This document shows positions 51,166 to 59,829 of a stretch of DNA of 64,000 nt, piece after piece. Source of the stretch: Kribbella steppae (GTDB lineage Bacteria; Actinomycetota; Actinomycetes; Propionibacteriales; Kribbellaceae). The stretch spans positions 496,001-560,000 of the forward strand of contig NZ_SLWN01000002.1 in NCBI RefSeq assembly GCF_004342025.1. The letters are read 5' to 3'. The translations under genes and the position numbers were made by a program. Each line of letters opens with the position of its first letter. Position 1 is the stretch's first letter. The notes beneath the pieces are model-generated. The model did not search any database. It worked only from the letters and a program-made list of their open reading frames with translations, and had not been told where the DNA came from.

Positions 51166-52029
51166 TCAGCGCAACCCCGCGAACAGATCGTCCTCGGGCT
51201 GTTCGGACTCGACCAGACTCCGGGCCAGCTCGTAGTCCTCGGTCGGCCACGCCTCCTGGTGCACCTCCAGCGGTACGGCGAACCACGCGCCGTCCGGATC
51301 GATCTGGGTCGCGTGCGCGAGCAGGGCCTTGTCCCGGATGCCGAAGTACTGCGCGCACTCGACCCGCGTGGTGATCCGGCGCTCGTTCTCCGGGTCCGGC
51401 TTCCAGTCCTTCAGACGGTCGGCGTACGGCGACTCCAGGCCGCGCGCGATCATCCCGTCGTGCAGCGCCTTCATCCGCTCGTAGTGAAACGTGTGGTGGT
51501 AGTACAGCTTCAGCGGCTGCCACGGCTCGCCGAGCTCCGGGTAGGCGTCCTTGTCACCGGCCGCCTCGAACGCGGCGACGGTGATCTGGTGGCACATCAC
51601 GTGGTCCGGGTGCGGGTAGCCGCCGTTCTCGTCGTACGTCGTGACGACCTGCGGACGGAACTCGCGGATCAGCTTCACCAGCGGGGCGGCGGCGTCCTCG
51701 ACCTTCCGCGCGGCGAAGCAGCCCTCCGGCAGCGGCGGCAACGGGTCACCCTCGGGGAAGCCGGAGTCGACCCAGCCCAGCCACTCCTGCCGGATGCCGA
51801 GGATCTCGCGGGCCGCGTCCATCTCCTGCCGGCGGATCTCGGAGATGTTCTCGAGCACCTCCGGCCGGTCCATCTTCGGATTCAGGATCGATCCGCGTTC
51901 CCCGCCGGTACAGGTGGCCACCAGGACCTCGACGCCTTCGGCGACGTACCTGGCCGTCGACGCGGCCCCCTTGCTCGACTCGTCATCAGGGTGGGCATGC
52001 ACATGCAACAACCGAAGATCTCCACTCAC
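51166..52029 (-). CDS. mca: mycothiol S-conjugate amidase
   Basis: 287 residues from GTG 52029, giving the family start SGDLRLLHVHAHPDDESSKG with zinc-binding HPDDE. VATCTGGERGSILNP, TYDENGGYPHPDHVMCH (third zinc His) and LYYHHTFHYERM identify Mca rather than MshB. It cleaves mycothiol S-conjugates, releasing a mercapturic acid for export. The frame is open further upstream, but those residues are not family-like. Confidence 0.94.
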   Translation of the reverse strand: MSGDLRLLHVHAHPDDESSKGAASTARYVAEGVEVLVATCTGGERGSILNPKMDRPEVLENISEIRRQEMDAAREILGIRQEWLGWVDSGFPEGDPLPPLPEGCFAARKVEDAAAPLVKLIREFRPQVVTTYDENGGYPHPDHVMCHQITVAAFEAAGDKDAYPELGEPWQPLKLYYHHTFHYERMKALHDGMIARGLESPYADRLKDWKPDPENERRITTRVECAQYFGIRDKALLAHATQIDPDGAWFAVPLEVHQEAWPTEDYELARSLVESEQPEDDLFAGLR

Positions 52030-52087
52030 AAGACACAATGGTCCTCCAAGCCCGGCCCATCCCCACGACCGACCCCCTGGACCCCCG

Positions 52088-52516
52088 TTGACCGAGTCAT
52101 CACCCACCAGTCCGACAGCAGACCTCGACGCCCGGTACGGGCGGAGCGGGCGGTCACGCCGACCGTTGATCATCGGGATGGTCGCCGTCGTCGCCGCGGT
52201 CGGGCTGACCTGGTTGCTGTGGGCAGCGTTCATCCAGTCGAACCCGCCGGTGACGTCGCGGCTGCTGGGCTTCGAGATCACCTCGGCGACCTCGGCGAAG
52301 GCGACGATCCAGGTCGACCGGACGAAGTCCACCGAGGCCAGTTGCCGCCTGCAGGCCAAGGCCGCCGACTTCTCCATCGTCGGCGAACTGACCCTCACGG
52401 TGCCGGCCGATTCCCCTCGTCATCAGACATTGCCCGCCACGCTCACCACCCAGCGGGCCGCCACCTCGGTGGTTCTCATCGGCTGCACGACTCCGGACAA
52501 CCCCCGGCCGCACTGA
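52088..52516 (+). CDS. DUF4307 membrane-anchored protein
   Basis: 142 residues, probably from TTG 52088. DLDARYGR is the conserved N-terminal tag, followed by a membrane helix (LIIGMVAVVAAVGLTWLLWAAFI) and an extracytoplasmic fold (VTSRLLGFEITSATSAKATIQVDR ... ASCRLQAKAAD). Divergent from mca, as in M. tuberculosis (Rv1081c/mca). Function unknown. Confidence 0.87.
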   Translation: MTESSPTSPTADLDARYGRSGRSRRPLIIGMVAVVAAVGLTWLLWAAFIQSNPPVTSRLLGFEITSATSAKATIQVDRTKSTEASCRLQAKAADFSIVGELTLTVPADSPRHQTLPATLTTQRAATSVVLIGCTTPDNPRPH

Positions 52517-52759
52517 CAACGGACACCGGGCCGGAGAACGCGCAGGTCAGGAGGCTGTCCGGGCTGGTAGCGGCAACCGATTGCCGCGGAACTGCCCACG
52601 ATGTGGGAAAAACCACCGGGCAAGCGGTTTCCCCGTGTTTGAGGGGGCAAAGACCTGTGGGGTTCCGGGCTGTAACTTGCTACGCTCAGTGGATTGGTCG
52701 CCGTCGACGACGGCGGCCAGAAGCATTTCTGCCCATCCCACCGACGCAAGGAGCAGCCC
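52517..52759 (+). promoter_or_regulatory. DUF4307-greA gap with two small hairpins
   Basis: GCGGCAA/TTGCCGC (52570-52576 and 52581-52587) and CCCAC/GTGGG (52595-52599 and 52603-52607) are perfect. They may terminate DUF4307. The greA promoter should lie between here and 52745; I cannot place it with confidence. Confidence 0.35.
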
Positions 52760-53272
52760 GTGACGCAGCGGATCGAAGAGGACAGCGTTGTCTGGCTGAC
52801 GCAGGACGGTTTTGACCAGCTGAAGTCCGAGCTCGAGCACCTCAAGGGCCCGGCCCGCGCCGAGATCACCCAGCGCATCAGCGAGGCCAGGGACGAGGGC
52901 GACCTCAAGGAGAACGGCGGCTACCACGCCGCCAAGGACGAGCAGGGCAAGATCGAGGCACGGATCCGGCAGTTGGAGGACATGCTGCGCCGGGCCCGGG
53001 TCGGCGAGACCCCGAAGGCCGGCGCCAAGATCGGGCCGGGGATGAAGGTGTCGATCAAGTTCGCCGGCGACGACGACGTCGAGACGTTCCTGCTCGGCTC
53101 CCGCGAACTGCTCGCCCTGGACTCGTCGGTCGACATCGACGTGTACTCGCCGCAGTCCCCGCTGGGATCCGCGATCCTCGGCAAGAAGAAGGGTGACAAG
53201 GCGACCTACGAGGCGCCCAACGGCAAGGATGTGACGGTTGAGATCGTCGCCGCCGAACCCTTCACCGGCTGA
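52760..53272 (+). CDS. greA: transcription elongation factor GreA
   Basis: 170 residues from GTG 52760 with AAGGAG. WLTQDGFDQLKSELEHLKGPARAEITQRISEARDEGDLKENGGYHAAKDEQGKIEARIRQLEDML is the GreA coiled coil; the acidic pair at its tip (DEGD) enters the polymerase secondary channel. The C-terminal FKBP-like domain ends SPLGSAILGKKKGDKATYEAPNGKDVTVEIV. It rescues backtracked RNA polymerase by stimulating transcript cleavage. Confidence 0.97.
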   Translation: MTQRIEEDSVVWLTQDGFDQLKSELEHLKGPARAEITQRISEARDEGDLKENGGYHAAKDEQGKIEARIRQLEDMLRRARVGETPKAGAKIGPGMKVSIKFAGDDDVETFLLGSRELLALDSSVDIDVYSPQSPLGSAILGKKKGDKATYEAPNGKDVTVEIVAAEPFTG

Positions 53273-53286
53273 CCCACCACAGCTCG

Positions 53287-53316
53287 AGCGCCCCGGTGGA
53301 CACCCACCGGGGCGCT
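53287..53316 (+). terminator. intrinsic-type terminator after greA
   Basis: AGCGCCCCGGTGG (53287-53299) pairs perfectly with CCACCGGGGCGCT (53304-53316) around ACAC, followed by TCTCATT, 14 bp after the greA stop. Confidence 0.88.
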
Positions 53317-53449
53317 TCTCATTCCCCCCGTACGCCGGCCGCCCGACAGCACGCCGGCGATCGCATCGTGGCGTTCTGTAACGGCGGTGCGGCAGGTGAC
53401 GATCAAGCAGGGGTAGCGGCGTCAGGCCGCTGGGGGGAAGTGCTGGATC

Positions 53450-54145
53450 ATGTCCGACAGCAGTACTGGGAAACGTCCGGGCCGGCTGGAGCATCCGTTG
53501 CTGGCCGCGATCGTCGCCGCGCTGGTGAGCGCGCTGATCGGTGCCGTGGCGACGGTCTGGGCCGCCCGCGAGGGCAAGCTCGACGCGATCGCGTCACCGC
53601 CGACCACGACGGTCACCACGACAGCGCCCGGCCCGGCCACCACCACAACTGTCACGGTGACGCCCCCGGGCTCGACGGCCGGGGCCGGTACGACGAACAC
53701 CGGGACGAACACCGGGACCAACACTGCCGGCGACAGCCTCGCGGAGCTTCAGCCGATCGCCGGTGGCTTCGTGAAGGGCTCGTTCGCGATCCACGCGCAG
53801 CCGTTCGGTGACGGGCTCTATCGCAACGTCGGGACCTGCAACCGGACGGTCTCGACGACCTGGAACCTGGCCCGCAAGTACACCCGGTTCAACGCCGTGA
53901 TCGGGCTGACCGACAAGAGCACCGATCCCACCCTCAAGGTCAAGTTCACCGCCTACATCACCGACGGCACGAGCAGGACCGCGACCAAGCCTGTCGTGCT
54001 CGGCAAGTATCAGGCGCATCCGCTGCAGGTAACCCTGAATCACGCCGACGCGCTCGAGCTGGAGGCCGTCCTGGTCGCCAGCGAAGGCAGCTGCTCGGGC
54101 GCAGGCGCCGCCGCGTGGGGCGACCCCCGGCTGTACGCCGAGTGA
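53450..54145 (+). CDS. membrane-anchored NPCBM-like domain protein
   Basis: 231 residues. A membrane helix (about 18-40) is followed by a long Thr/Pro/Gly linker (50-95) with the repeat TNTGTNTGTNT. The outer domain (about 98-231) has NVGTCNRTVSTTWNLARKYTRFNAVIGLTD, KVKFTAYITDG and AAWGDPRLY, the pattern of NPCBM carbohydrate-binding domains. No enzyme domain is attached. Possibly a surface sugar-binding or adhesion protein; that is inference. Confidence 0.72.
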   Translation: MSDSSTGKRPGRLEHPLLAAIVAALVSALIGAVATVWAAREGKLDAIASPPTTTVTTTAPGPATTTTVTVTPPGSTAGAGTTNTGTNTGTNTAGDSLAELQPIAGGFVKGSFAIHAQPFGDGLYRNVGTCNRTVSTTWNLARKYTRFNAVIGLTDKSTDPTLKVKFTAYITDGTSRTATKPVVLGKYQAHPLQVTLNHADALELEAVLVASEGSCSGAGAAAWGDPRLYAE

Positions 54146-54176
54146 GGCCCGACGCGGGACGCCGTACGTCGTACGT

Positions 54177-54611
54177 CTAGTGCTGGGCCGGGGCGAAGAG
54201 TTCCAGCTGGATGTTGTCCTGGTCGCGGAAGACGAGGACGGAGGCGTAGGGCTCGTCGGCGATCGGGGACTGGGTCAGGGGCTTGTCGGCGGTGTCGGCG
54301 CGGATCACGCCGTGCGCCTCCAGGTGGTCCTGCCACTGTTCAAGGTCGGCCCGCGAACCGACCGCGAAACCGGCGTGGTCGAGGCCGGTGACGGTCTCCT
54401 TGCACAGGGCACCGTCGTTGGTGTCGTGGTGATGCAGTGCGATCATCAGTTGCCGGTCGGCATCGGTGAGGATGCGGCCGACGCCGCCCTCGTGGGGTAC
54501 GTCGAGCACCGGTTGCACACCGAACACTTCGCCGTACCACTGGACGCTCGCGTCCAGGTCGGTCACGGTCAGGGCGAGGTGGTGCAGTTTGGGCTGGGTC
54601 ACGCTGGTCAT
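54177..54611 (-). CDS. VOC (glyoxalase/dioxygenase superfamily) protein
   Basis: 144 residues from ATG 54611 with AAGGGGGAA. KLHHLALTVTDLDASVQWYGEVFGVQPV and GLDHAGFAVGSRADLEQWQDHLEAHGV are the paired VOC beta-alpha-beta-beta-beta repeats, ending FRDQDNIQLELFAPA with a metal-ligand Glu. Substrate unknown; such proteins often confer resistance by binding or converting a drug. It follows the TetR gene by 14 bp and is likely co-transcribed with it. Confidence 0.88.
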   Translation of the reverse strand: MTSVTQPKLHHLALTVTDLDASVQWYGEVFGVQPVLDVPHEGGVGRILTDADRQLMIALHHHDTNDGALCKETVTGLDHAGFAVGSRADLEQWQDHLEAHGVIRADTADKPLTQSPIADEPYASVLVFRDQDNIQLELFAPAQH

Positions 54612-54625
54612 GGTTCCCCCTTGCG

Positions 54626-55222
54626 TTACTGGGACTTCCCGCTCGCGAACTGAGCCAGGAACATCCGGGTGACCTCCTCGACGAGACGGCTCCACCGGTC
54701 GCCGCCAGGGTCGTTGGTGATCTGCTGGCCGACGAGACCGATGTTCACCGCCGTCCAGATGTCGAGGTGTCGCGGATCGTGCACGCCGTTGCGTGCGAGG
54801 AGTTCGCGGGTGACGTCGAGCGCCTTGACCGCCAACTCATAGGACTCGGCCGACGGCGTGAAGCCGGGCACCGAGTGCTGGAACAACAGCTGATACCGGG
54901 GTACGTCGGACACGCAGAACGTGATGAACGCCCGCGCCTCGGTCAGCAGATCCTGCTGCGGATCGTCCGTCGCCGGCAGCGACGCCTTCAGGTCGACGAA
55001 CTCCTGCGCCGCCTGCGCGAACATCGCGTCCAGGATGGCGTTCTTGGACTCGAAGTACGCATACACCGTCGGCGTGGTGATACCGGCCCGCCGAGCCAGC
55101 TCGCGCAACGACAGCGCGGTGAGCCCGTCGGCCCGCACCAGCTCCCAGGCAGCGGTCAGCACCGCGGCCCGGGCATTCTCCCGCCGCGCCTCCCGCCAGT
55201 TCGCCGCCGGTTTCTTTAACAT
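54626..55222 (-). CDS. TetR-family regulator
   Basis: 198 residues from ATG 55222, chosen because a promoter places transcription start at this codon. NARAAVLTAAWELVRADGLTALSLRELARRAGITTPTVYAYFESKNAILDAMF is the helix-turn-helix, and the C-terminal region belongs to the TetR_C_33-like (WHG) type. Upstream, a TTCGAA-centred palindrome overlaps the -10 region. Likely regulates itself, the VOC gene and perhaps the exporter upstream. Confidence 0.9.
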   Translation of the reverse strand: MLKKPAANWREARRENARAAVLTAAWELVRADGLTALSLRELARRAGITTPTVYAYFESKNAILDAMFAQAAQEFVDLKASLPATDDPQQDLLTEARAFITFCVSDVPRYQLLFQHSVPGFTPSAESYELAVKALDVTRELLARNGVHDPRHLDIWTAVNIGLVGQQITNDPGGDRWSRLVEEVTRMFLAQFASGKSQ

Positions 55223-55259
55223 AGTTCGAAGTATTTGCACACTGTATAAATCTTGTCAA
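55221..55259 (-). promoter_or_regulatory. leaderless promoter and palindrome of the TetR-VOC unit
   Basis: On the minus strand TTGACA (55259-55254) and AATACT (55235-55230) are 18 bp apart, and 7 bp later comes ATG 55222, so the message is probably leaderless. The sequence ATACTTCGAACTAT over the -10 and start is an imperfect palindrome and a good autorepression site. Confidence 0.55.
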
Positions 55260-55275
55260 CGGCTCAGGCGGGAAA

Positions 55276-55307
55276 CGGCGGCCGGACACACAGGTGTCCG
55301 GCCGCCG
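55276..55307 (-). terminator. strong hairpin after the exporter genes
   Basis: CGGCGGCCGGACAC (55276-55289) pairs with GTGTCCGGCCGCCG (55294-55307) as a perfect 14-bp stem around ACAG, separating the exporter operon from the TetR gene. Confidence 0.82.
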
Positions 55308-55317
55308 GGTGACTGAC

Positions 55318-56175
55318 TCAGTGCGTAGTGGCGCTGCGGTACTTGCGGACTGCCAGTGGGGCGAAGACGGCGATGATGACGGAGCACCAGATCAGGGCGA
55401 GCCAGACCGGGTGCCGCGCCGGAAAGCCGTCCGGACTGGCGAACGGTGACGGATTCCCGAACAGATGGCGGCAGGCCGCGACGATCGAGGAGATCGGGTT
55501 CCACTCCGCCACCGGCTGGAGCCCGCCGGGCAGGTTCGGCGTCGGGACGAAGGCGTTGGACAGGAATGTCAGCGGGAAGAGCCAGATCAGGCCGGCCGAC
55601 GCCGCCACCTCGGGACTGCCGACGGACAGACCGATCAGTGCCCCGACCCACAACATCGCGAAGGCGAACAGCAGCAGGATCGCGAACGCGGCCATCGCCT
55701 GCGCGAACCCGTTGTGCCAGCGCCAGCCGACGATGAACCCGCAGATCACCATCACCACCATCACGAACGCGTTGAACGCCAGGTCGCCGATCACCCGCCC
55801 GGCGATCACGCCGGACCGCGCCATCGGCAGCGACCGGAAGCGGTCGATCAGGCCTTTCGACATGTCGTCGGCCATCCCGACACTCGCCGAGGCAACCGCG
55901 AACGCCATCGTCTGGGCGAAGATCCCGGACATCAGGAACTCCCGGTACGCCTGTGCCCCCGGGAACCCCGGGATCGGGATCGCGTTGCCGAACACGTAGG
56001 CGAACAGCAGCACGAACATGATCGGCTGGATGGTCGCGTAGACCAGCATGTCCGGCGTCCGCGGGATCCGCTTGAGGCTCCGCCAGGCCAGCACTCCCGC
56101 GTCCGTCAGGGCCCGGCCGAGTGGGTTCACCGGTGCCGGAGCGTCAACCGGCCTCCGGTCAGCGGTCGTACTCAT
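55318..56175 (-). CDS. ABC-2 type exporter permease (DrrB-like)
   Basis: 285 residues with six membrane segments. RIPRTPDMLVYATIQPIMFVLLFAYVFGNAIPIPG and GLIDRFRSLPMARSGVIAGRVIGD are the DrrB/NodJ-type ABC2 motifs. WLFPLTFLSNAFVPTPNLPGGLQPVAEWNPIS is the conserved C-terminal element. Its start overlaps the ATPase gene by 4 nt. Probably pumps out a hydrophobic compound. Confidence 0.92.
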   Translation of the reverse strand: MSTTADRRPVDAPAPVNPLGRALTDAGVLAWRSLKRIPRTPDMLVYATIQPIMFVLLFAYVFGNAIPIPGFPGAQAYREFLMSGIFAQTMAFAVASASVGMADDMSKGLIDRFRSLPMARSGVIAGRVIGDLAFNAFVMVVMVICGFIVGWRWHNGFAQAMAAFAILLLFAFAMLWVGALIGLSVGSPEVAASAGLIWLFPLTFLSNAFVPTPNLPGGLQPVAEWNPISSIVAACRHLFGNPSPFASPDGFPARHPVWLALIWCSVIIAVFAPLAVRKYRSATTH

Positions 56176-57149
56176 ACATGCTCCTTCTGCTCGGCCTCGT
56201 GCCCGGTCAGGGTGAGGAACACGTCGTCCAGTGTCGGCCGCCGCAGCCCGATGTCGGCGATCCGGATGCCGGCCCCGTCGAGGGTGCGGATCACGTCGAC
56301 CAGCTCACTCGATCCGCCGGGCGCCGGCACGGTGATCCGCCGGCTGTGCTGGTCCATCGTGGTGGCCTCCGGATCGGTGATGTCGAGCGCGCTGGTGAGC
56401 AACTCCAGCGCCCGGTAGGTCGCCTCCGGATCGTGGACGACGACCTCGATCCGCTCACCACCCACCTTCGCCTTGAGCTCGTCCGCCGTACCGCGGGCGA
56501 TGACCGAGCCATGGTCGACCACCGCGATGCTGTCGGCCAGCTCGTCGGCCTCTTCCAGGTACTGCGTCGTGAGCAGGATCGTGACGCCTTCGCTGACCCG
56601 GTCGCGGATGATCTGCCAGAGGTCCAGGCGGCTGCGCGGATCGAGGCCGGTGGTCGGCTCGTCGAGGAACAGCACCCTGGGATGGGCGATAAGCGATCCG
56701 GCCAGGTCGAGCCGGCGCCGCATGCCGCCCGAGTACGTCTTCAGGATCCGGTCAGCGGCCTCGGTCAGGTCGAAGATCTCCAGCAGTTCCTCGGCCCGCT
56801 GCTGCGCCTGCTGGCCGCTCAGCCGATACAGCCGGCCGAACATCCACAGGTTCTCCCGGCCGGTGAGCAGTTCGTCGACCGCCGTGTACTGACCGGACAG
56901 GCCGACCAGTGAACGGACCAGGTCGGCTTCCTTCACCACGTCGTGCCCGAGCACCCGGGCCGTGCCCTCGTCCGGCGCCATCAGTGTGGTGAGGATCCGG
57001 ACCGTCGTGGTCTTGCCCGCACCGTTCGGCCCCAGCAGGCCGAGCACACTCCCCTCCGGCACGTCGAGGTCGATCCCGTCGAGTGCCTTCACCGTGTTCT
57101 TCCTGGACCTGAACGTCTTCACGAGGCCAGTCGCCTCGATAGCTGCCAT
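56172..57149 (-). CDS. ABC exporter ATPase (DrrA-like)
   Basis: 325 residues. Walker A GPNGAGKTTT, Q-loop LSGQYTAVDELL, signature YSGGMRRRLDLA, Walker B VLFLDEPTTGLD and H-loop switch (LTTQYLEEADELAD, with Gln in the usual His position as is common in the DrrA group). The C-terminal extension (about 230-325) is DrrA-type. With the next gene it forms an exporter of the daunorubicin-resistance family; the substrate is unknown. Confidence 0.94.
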   Translation of the reverse strand: MAAIEATGLVKTFRSRKNTVKALDGIDLDVPEGSVLGLLGPNGAGKTTTVRILTTLMAPDEGTARVLGHDVVKEADLVRSLVGLSGQYTAVDELLTGRENLWMFGRLYRLSGQQAQQRAEELLEIFDLTEAADRILKTYSGGMRRRLDLAGSLIAHPRVLFLDEPTTGLDPRSRLDLWQIIRDRVSEGVTILLTTQYLEEADELADSIAVVDHGSVIARGTADELKAKVGGERIEVVVHDPEATYRALELLTSALDITDPEATTMDQHSRRITVPAPGGSSELVDVIRTLDGAGIRIADIGLRRPTLDDVFLTLTGHEAEQKEHV

Positions 57150-57250
57150 GCGTGAACGTCCCCCTTCTGGATGTGACGCAGGCCACCATCCTGACCGAGG
57201 CCGTCGACAGTTTCGACACCTTTCTCCCTGAGCAGAAACTTGAGTGCGTT

Positions 57251-57278
57251 CGACTCAACTTTGTTGATAGTTGAGTCG
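57251..57278 (+). promoter_or_regulatory. 10-bp perfect inverted repeat before the MFS gene
   Basis: CGACTCAACT (57251-57260) and AGTTGAGTCG (57269-57278), with an 8-bp spacer, sit 33 bp before the MFS start in the gap between divergent exporter genes. A third half-site, GCTCAACT, follows at 57284-57291. TetR-type operator; which regulator uses it is unknown. Confidence 0.6.
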
Positions 57279-57310
57279 ACACCGCTCAACTCTGCCTTTA
57301 CGGTCCCGGT

Positions 57311-58591
57311 ATGACGTCCAGCCAGAGCATCCTCAGACACCCCGACTTCCGCCGCCTCTGGATCGCGGACCTGCTCAGCCAGCTCGGCACGCGCCTGAGC
57401 ATGATCGCGATCCCCCTGCTCGCCGTGCTGACCCTGGACGCGACCACCTTCGAGGTCTCGCTCCTCCGCACGTGCGAGACAGCCGCCTGGCTACTGCTCG
57501 GCCTGTTCGCCGGTGCCTGGGTAGACAGGGTCAGATGCCTGCCAGTACTCGTGTTCGCTGACCTGGGCCGGGCAGTGCTCTTCGGCTCGATCCCAGTCGC
57601 CGCCCTGTTCGGCGTACTGAGTCTCACGCAGCTGTACGTCGTACTGGCGCTGACTGGGGTCCTGACGGTGCTGTTCGACGTGGCACACAGCTCCTACCCG
57701 CCGCGACTGCTACAGCCCGACCAGCTCCTGCCGGGCAACGCCAAGCTGGCCGCCAACCACTCTGTCGCCGCAGTGCTCGGCGCGGGCGCAGGCGGCGTAC
57801 TGGTCCAGTGGCTCAGTGCCGCGGTGACGATCGGCGTGGACGCCCTGAGCTTCCTGTGGTCGGCGATCTGGCTCCGCTCGATCCGTACGCCGGAACCACG
57901 GCCGGCCAAACCGGAGACACCGAACCTGCGGCGGGAGATCGCAGAGGGCATGCGCTACGTGTTCCGGCATCCCCTACTGCGACCGATCGCGCTGAACACC
58001 GCGACGACGATGCTGTTCCAGGCCGCGGCCGGAGCGGTGATGATCGTGTTCCTGGTCCGCGAGATCCACCTGCAGCCGAGCACCATCGGCGTACTGAGCA
58101 TGATCGGCCTGGCCGGCGCCATCGTCGCGTCCGCGGTGACAGAGAAGATCAGCAACCGGTACGGCGATGCGCGCACACTGCTCCTGTCGTCGACAGGCAT
58201 CGGCGTGGCCTTCACTCTGCAAGCGCTGACCGGACCGGGCTGGCAGGTGAGCTGGTTCGTGGTGGCTACTCTGCTCGCCGGGTTCTGCATCATCATCAGC
58301 TACATCCTGCAGGTGAGCACGCGGCAGCGCGTGTGCCCGCCGGAGCTGCAGGGCCGGGTCAGCGCCACCATGAGCTTCGTCGGCTGGGGCGCCGCTCCCC
58401 TCGGCAGTCTCCTGGGTGGTGCACTCGGCACTGTCTTCGGACTGCACGCGACCCTCTGGATCGCAGGCCTGGCCTCTCTCGCCGGCACGGCCTTCCTGTA
58501 CTGCTCGCCGTTCCGCACTCTGCGCACGGTCCCCGACGTACCAGAGCACCAGGCAGACCGTCAGGATCTGCCTGGCACCCGAAGGGACTAG
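57311..58591 (+). CDS. MFS transporter, DHA3-like
   Basis: 426 residues with about 12 membrane segments. LRHPDFRRLWIADLLSQLGTRLSMIAIPLLAV and LGLFAGAWVDRVRCLPVL are typical of MFS_3/enterobactin-exporter-like drug or siderophore pumps. It is divergent from the DrrAB-like exporter. Its stop overlaps the stop region of the DUF4097-like gene by 4 bp. Substrate unknown. Confidence 0.9.
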   Translation: MTSSQSILRHPDFRRLWIADLLSQLGTRLSMIAIPLLAVLTLDATTFEVSLLRTCETAAWLLLGLFAGAWVDRVRCLPVLVFADLGRAVLFGSIPVAALFGVLSLTQLYVVLALTGVLTVLFDVAHSSYPPRLLQPDQLLPGNAKLAANHSVAAVLGAGAGGVLVQWLSAAVTIGVDALSFLWSAIWLRSIRTPEPRPAKPETPNLRREIAEGMRYVFRHPLLRPIALNTATTMLFQAAAGAVMIVFLVREIHLQPSTIGVLSMIGLAGAIVASAVTEKISNRYGDARTLLLSSTGIGVAFTLQALTGPGWQVSWFVVATLLAGFCIIISYILQVSTRQRVCPPELQGRVSATMSFVGWGAAPLGSLLGGALGTVFGLHATLWIAGLASLAGTAFLYCSPFRTLRTVPDVPEHQADRQDLPGTRRD

Positions 58592-59829
58592 TCGGAGACG
58601 ATCTGGGCGGTGCCGACCAGGACCTCGACATCGAGGGCGGCCCGGCCGCGACCGATCTCCACGTCCTTGGACTGGCCGGTGACGGCACCGACCCAGGAGA
58701 CGCGGCCGAGCTGGGACTCGGTGTGGACGCGGACGTCGGAACCGCGGCGCAGGTTCACGTTCGCGGCACCGGACTCGACCCGGACCCGGGAGCGGCCCTT
58801 GGTGATCTGGGCGTCCAGGTTGGCCGAGCCGGCCTGGACCAGCAGGTCGATCGGACCGCTCACGTCGGTGACCTTCGCCGTCCCGGCTGTGACGCGGACC
58901 CGGGTCAGGCCGGGCAGGCGCTCGGCGTGGACGCTGCCGCCGGTCACCTCGACCTCGACCTGGAGGCTGGGGTTGACCCGGATGGACAGCTCCTTGGCCA
59001 GGCCGTTCACGTGCGACTTCAGGTTGGTCGGGTTGCGCAACATGCTGAACCCGTCGATCGAGACGCCCATGTCGCCCTCGCTGCTGATCGCGAGGGTGTC
59101 GCCGTCCCGCTTGATCACGTGCGGCCCGTCCACCGCGACACCGTTGATCGCAGGCTCACCGATCAGCCGCACCCGGCGCCCGATAGCCCGCACGGTCACC
59201 CGCTGCACCCCTGCGGGCATCGGCACATTGCTGTGCTCCTCTTCGACGTCCTCGACGTCAGCCTCGGCCGCGCCGGCCGGCGTCGTGTCGGCGGGAGCCT
59301 TGTCGGCGGCACCACCAGCTGCCGCATCGGCGGGAGCGTCGTCGACCACACTGTCCTGCACCCCGTTGCCCTCGGCAGCAGTCGGCGCGGCGGTGGCCTC
59401 GGCACCGTTGGATGCGGCAGTGGCCTCAGCGCCGTTCGGCGCGGGGGCCGCCTCGGTGCCGTTCGGTTCGGCGACTGCCTCGGTGCCGTTCGGTGCGGCG
59501 TGCTTGCCGGCGGATACATCGGCTGCGTCTGCGGCGTCCGGGGAGTCGACCGCGTCCGCCCAGACGGACGGGGACGGCAGCTCGTCGGCAGACGGCCACG
59601 GCTTGCTCGTCGTGGGGGTGCCTCCGTTGTCGGCAACCGGCTCCTGCGCGACCGGCCCATCCGCTTCGCCCGCCGTACCGGCTGCAGGTGCCGCGGCGCC
59701 TTCACCCGCGGCCGCGCCCGGCTGGATGGCGGCGATCAGGGTCGCGCCTTCCTCAGTGGACAGGTGGCCCTTGGCGACCCGGTCCAGGATGTCCTTGACC
59801 CGCCGGTCGTAGTCGCTCTGGTTACTCAT
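58588..59829 (-). CDS. SHOCT-like plus DUF4097-like beta-solenoid protein
   Basis: 413 residues from ATG 59829. Residues 6-35 (DYDRRVKDILDRVAKGHLSTEEGATLIAAI) are a short helical SHOCT-like module. An Ala/Pro/Glu-rich linker (36-205) includes four 9-residue repeats. The C-terminal half (about 210-413) is a run of short beta-strands (VTVRAIGRRVRLIGEP ... GSVHAERLPGLTRVRVTAGTAKVTDVSGPIDLLVQAGSANLDAQI) of the DUF4097 adhesin type. No signal peptide or membrane helix. Possibly a scaffold for stress signalling. Confidence 0.78.
   Translation of the reverse strand: MSNQSDYDRRVKDILDRVAKGHLSTEEGATLIAAIQPGAAAGEGAAAPAAGTAGEADGPVAQEPVADNGGTPTTSKPWPSADELPSPSVWADAVDSPDAADAADVSAGKHAAPNGTEAVAEPNGTEAAPAPNGAEATAASNGAEATAAPTAAEGNGVQDSVVDDAPADAAAGGAADKAPADTTPAGAAEADVEDVEEEHSNVPMPAGVQRVTVRAIGRRVRLIGEPAINGVAVDGPHVIKRDGDTLAISSEGDMGVSIDGFSMLRNPTNLKSHVNGLAKELSIRVNPSLQVEVEVTGGSVHAERLPGLTRVRVTAGTAKVTDVSGPIDLLVQAGSANLDAQITKGRSRVRVESGAANVNLRRGSDVRVHTESQLGRVSWVGAVTGQSKDVEIGRGRAALDVEVLVGTAQIVSD
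59386..59493 (-). repeat. four 27-bp tandem units in the linker of the DUF4097-like gene
   Basis: The units encode PNGTEAVAE, PNGTEAAPA, PNGAEATAA and SNGAEATAA at residues 113-148. They probably arose by slippage and may vary in copy number between strains. Confidence 0.75.

Noticed and set aside
57119-57340. 73-codon minus-strand frame before the exporter ATPase
   Set aside because: It overlaps the ATPase start and the divergent MFS start and covers the operator palindrome; no motif.
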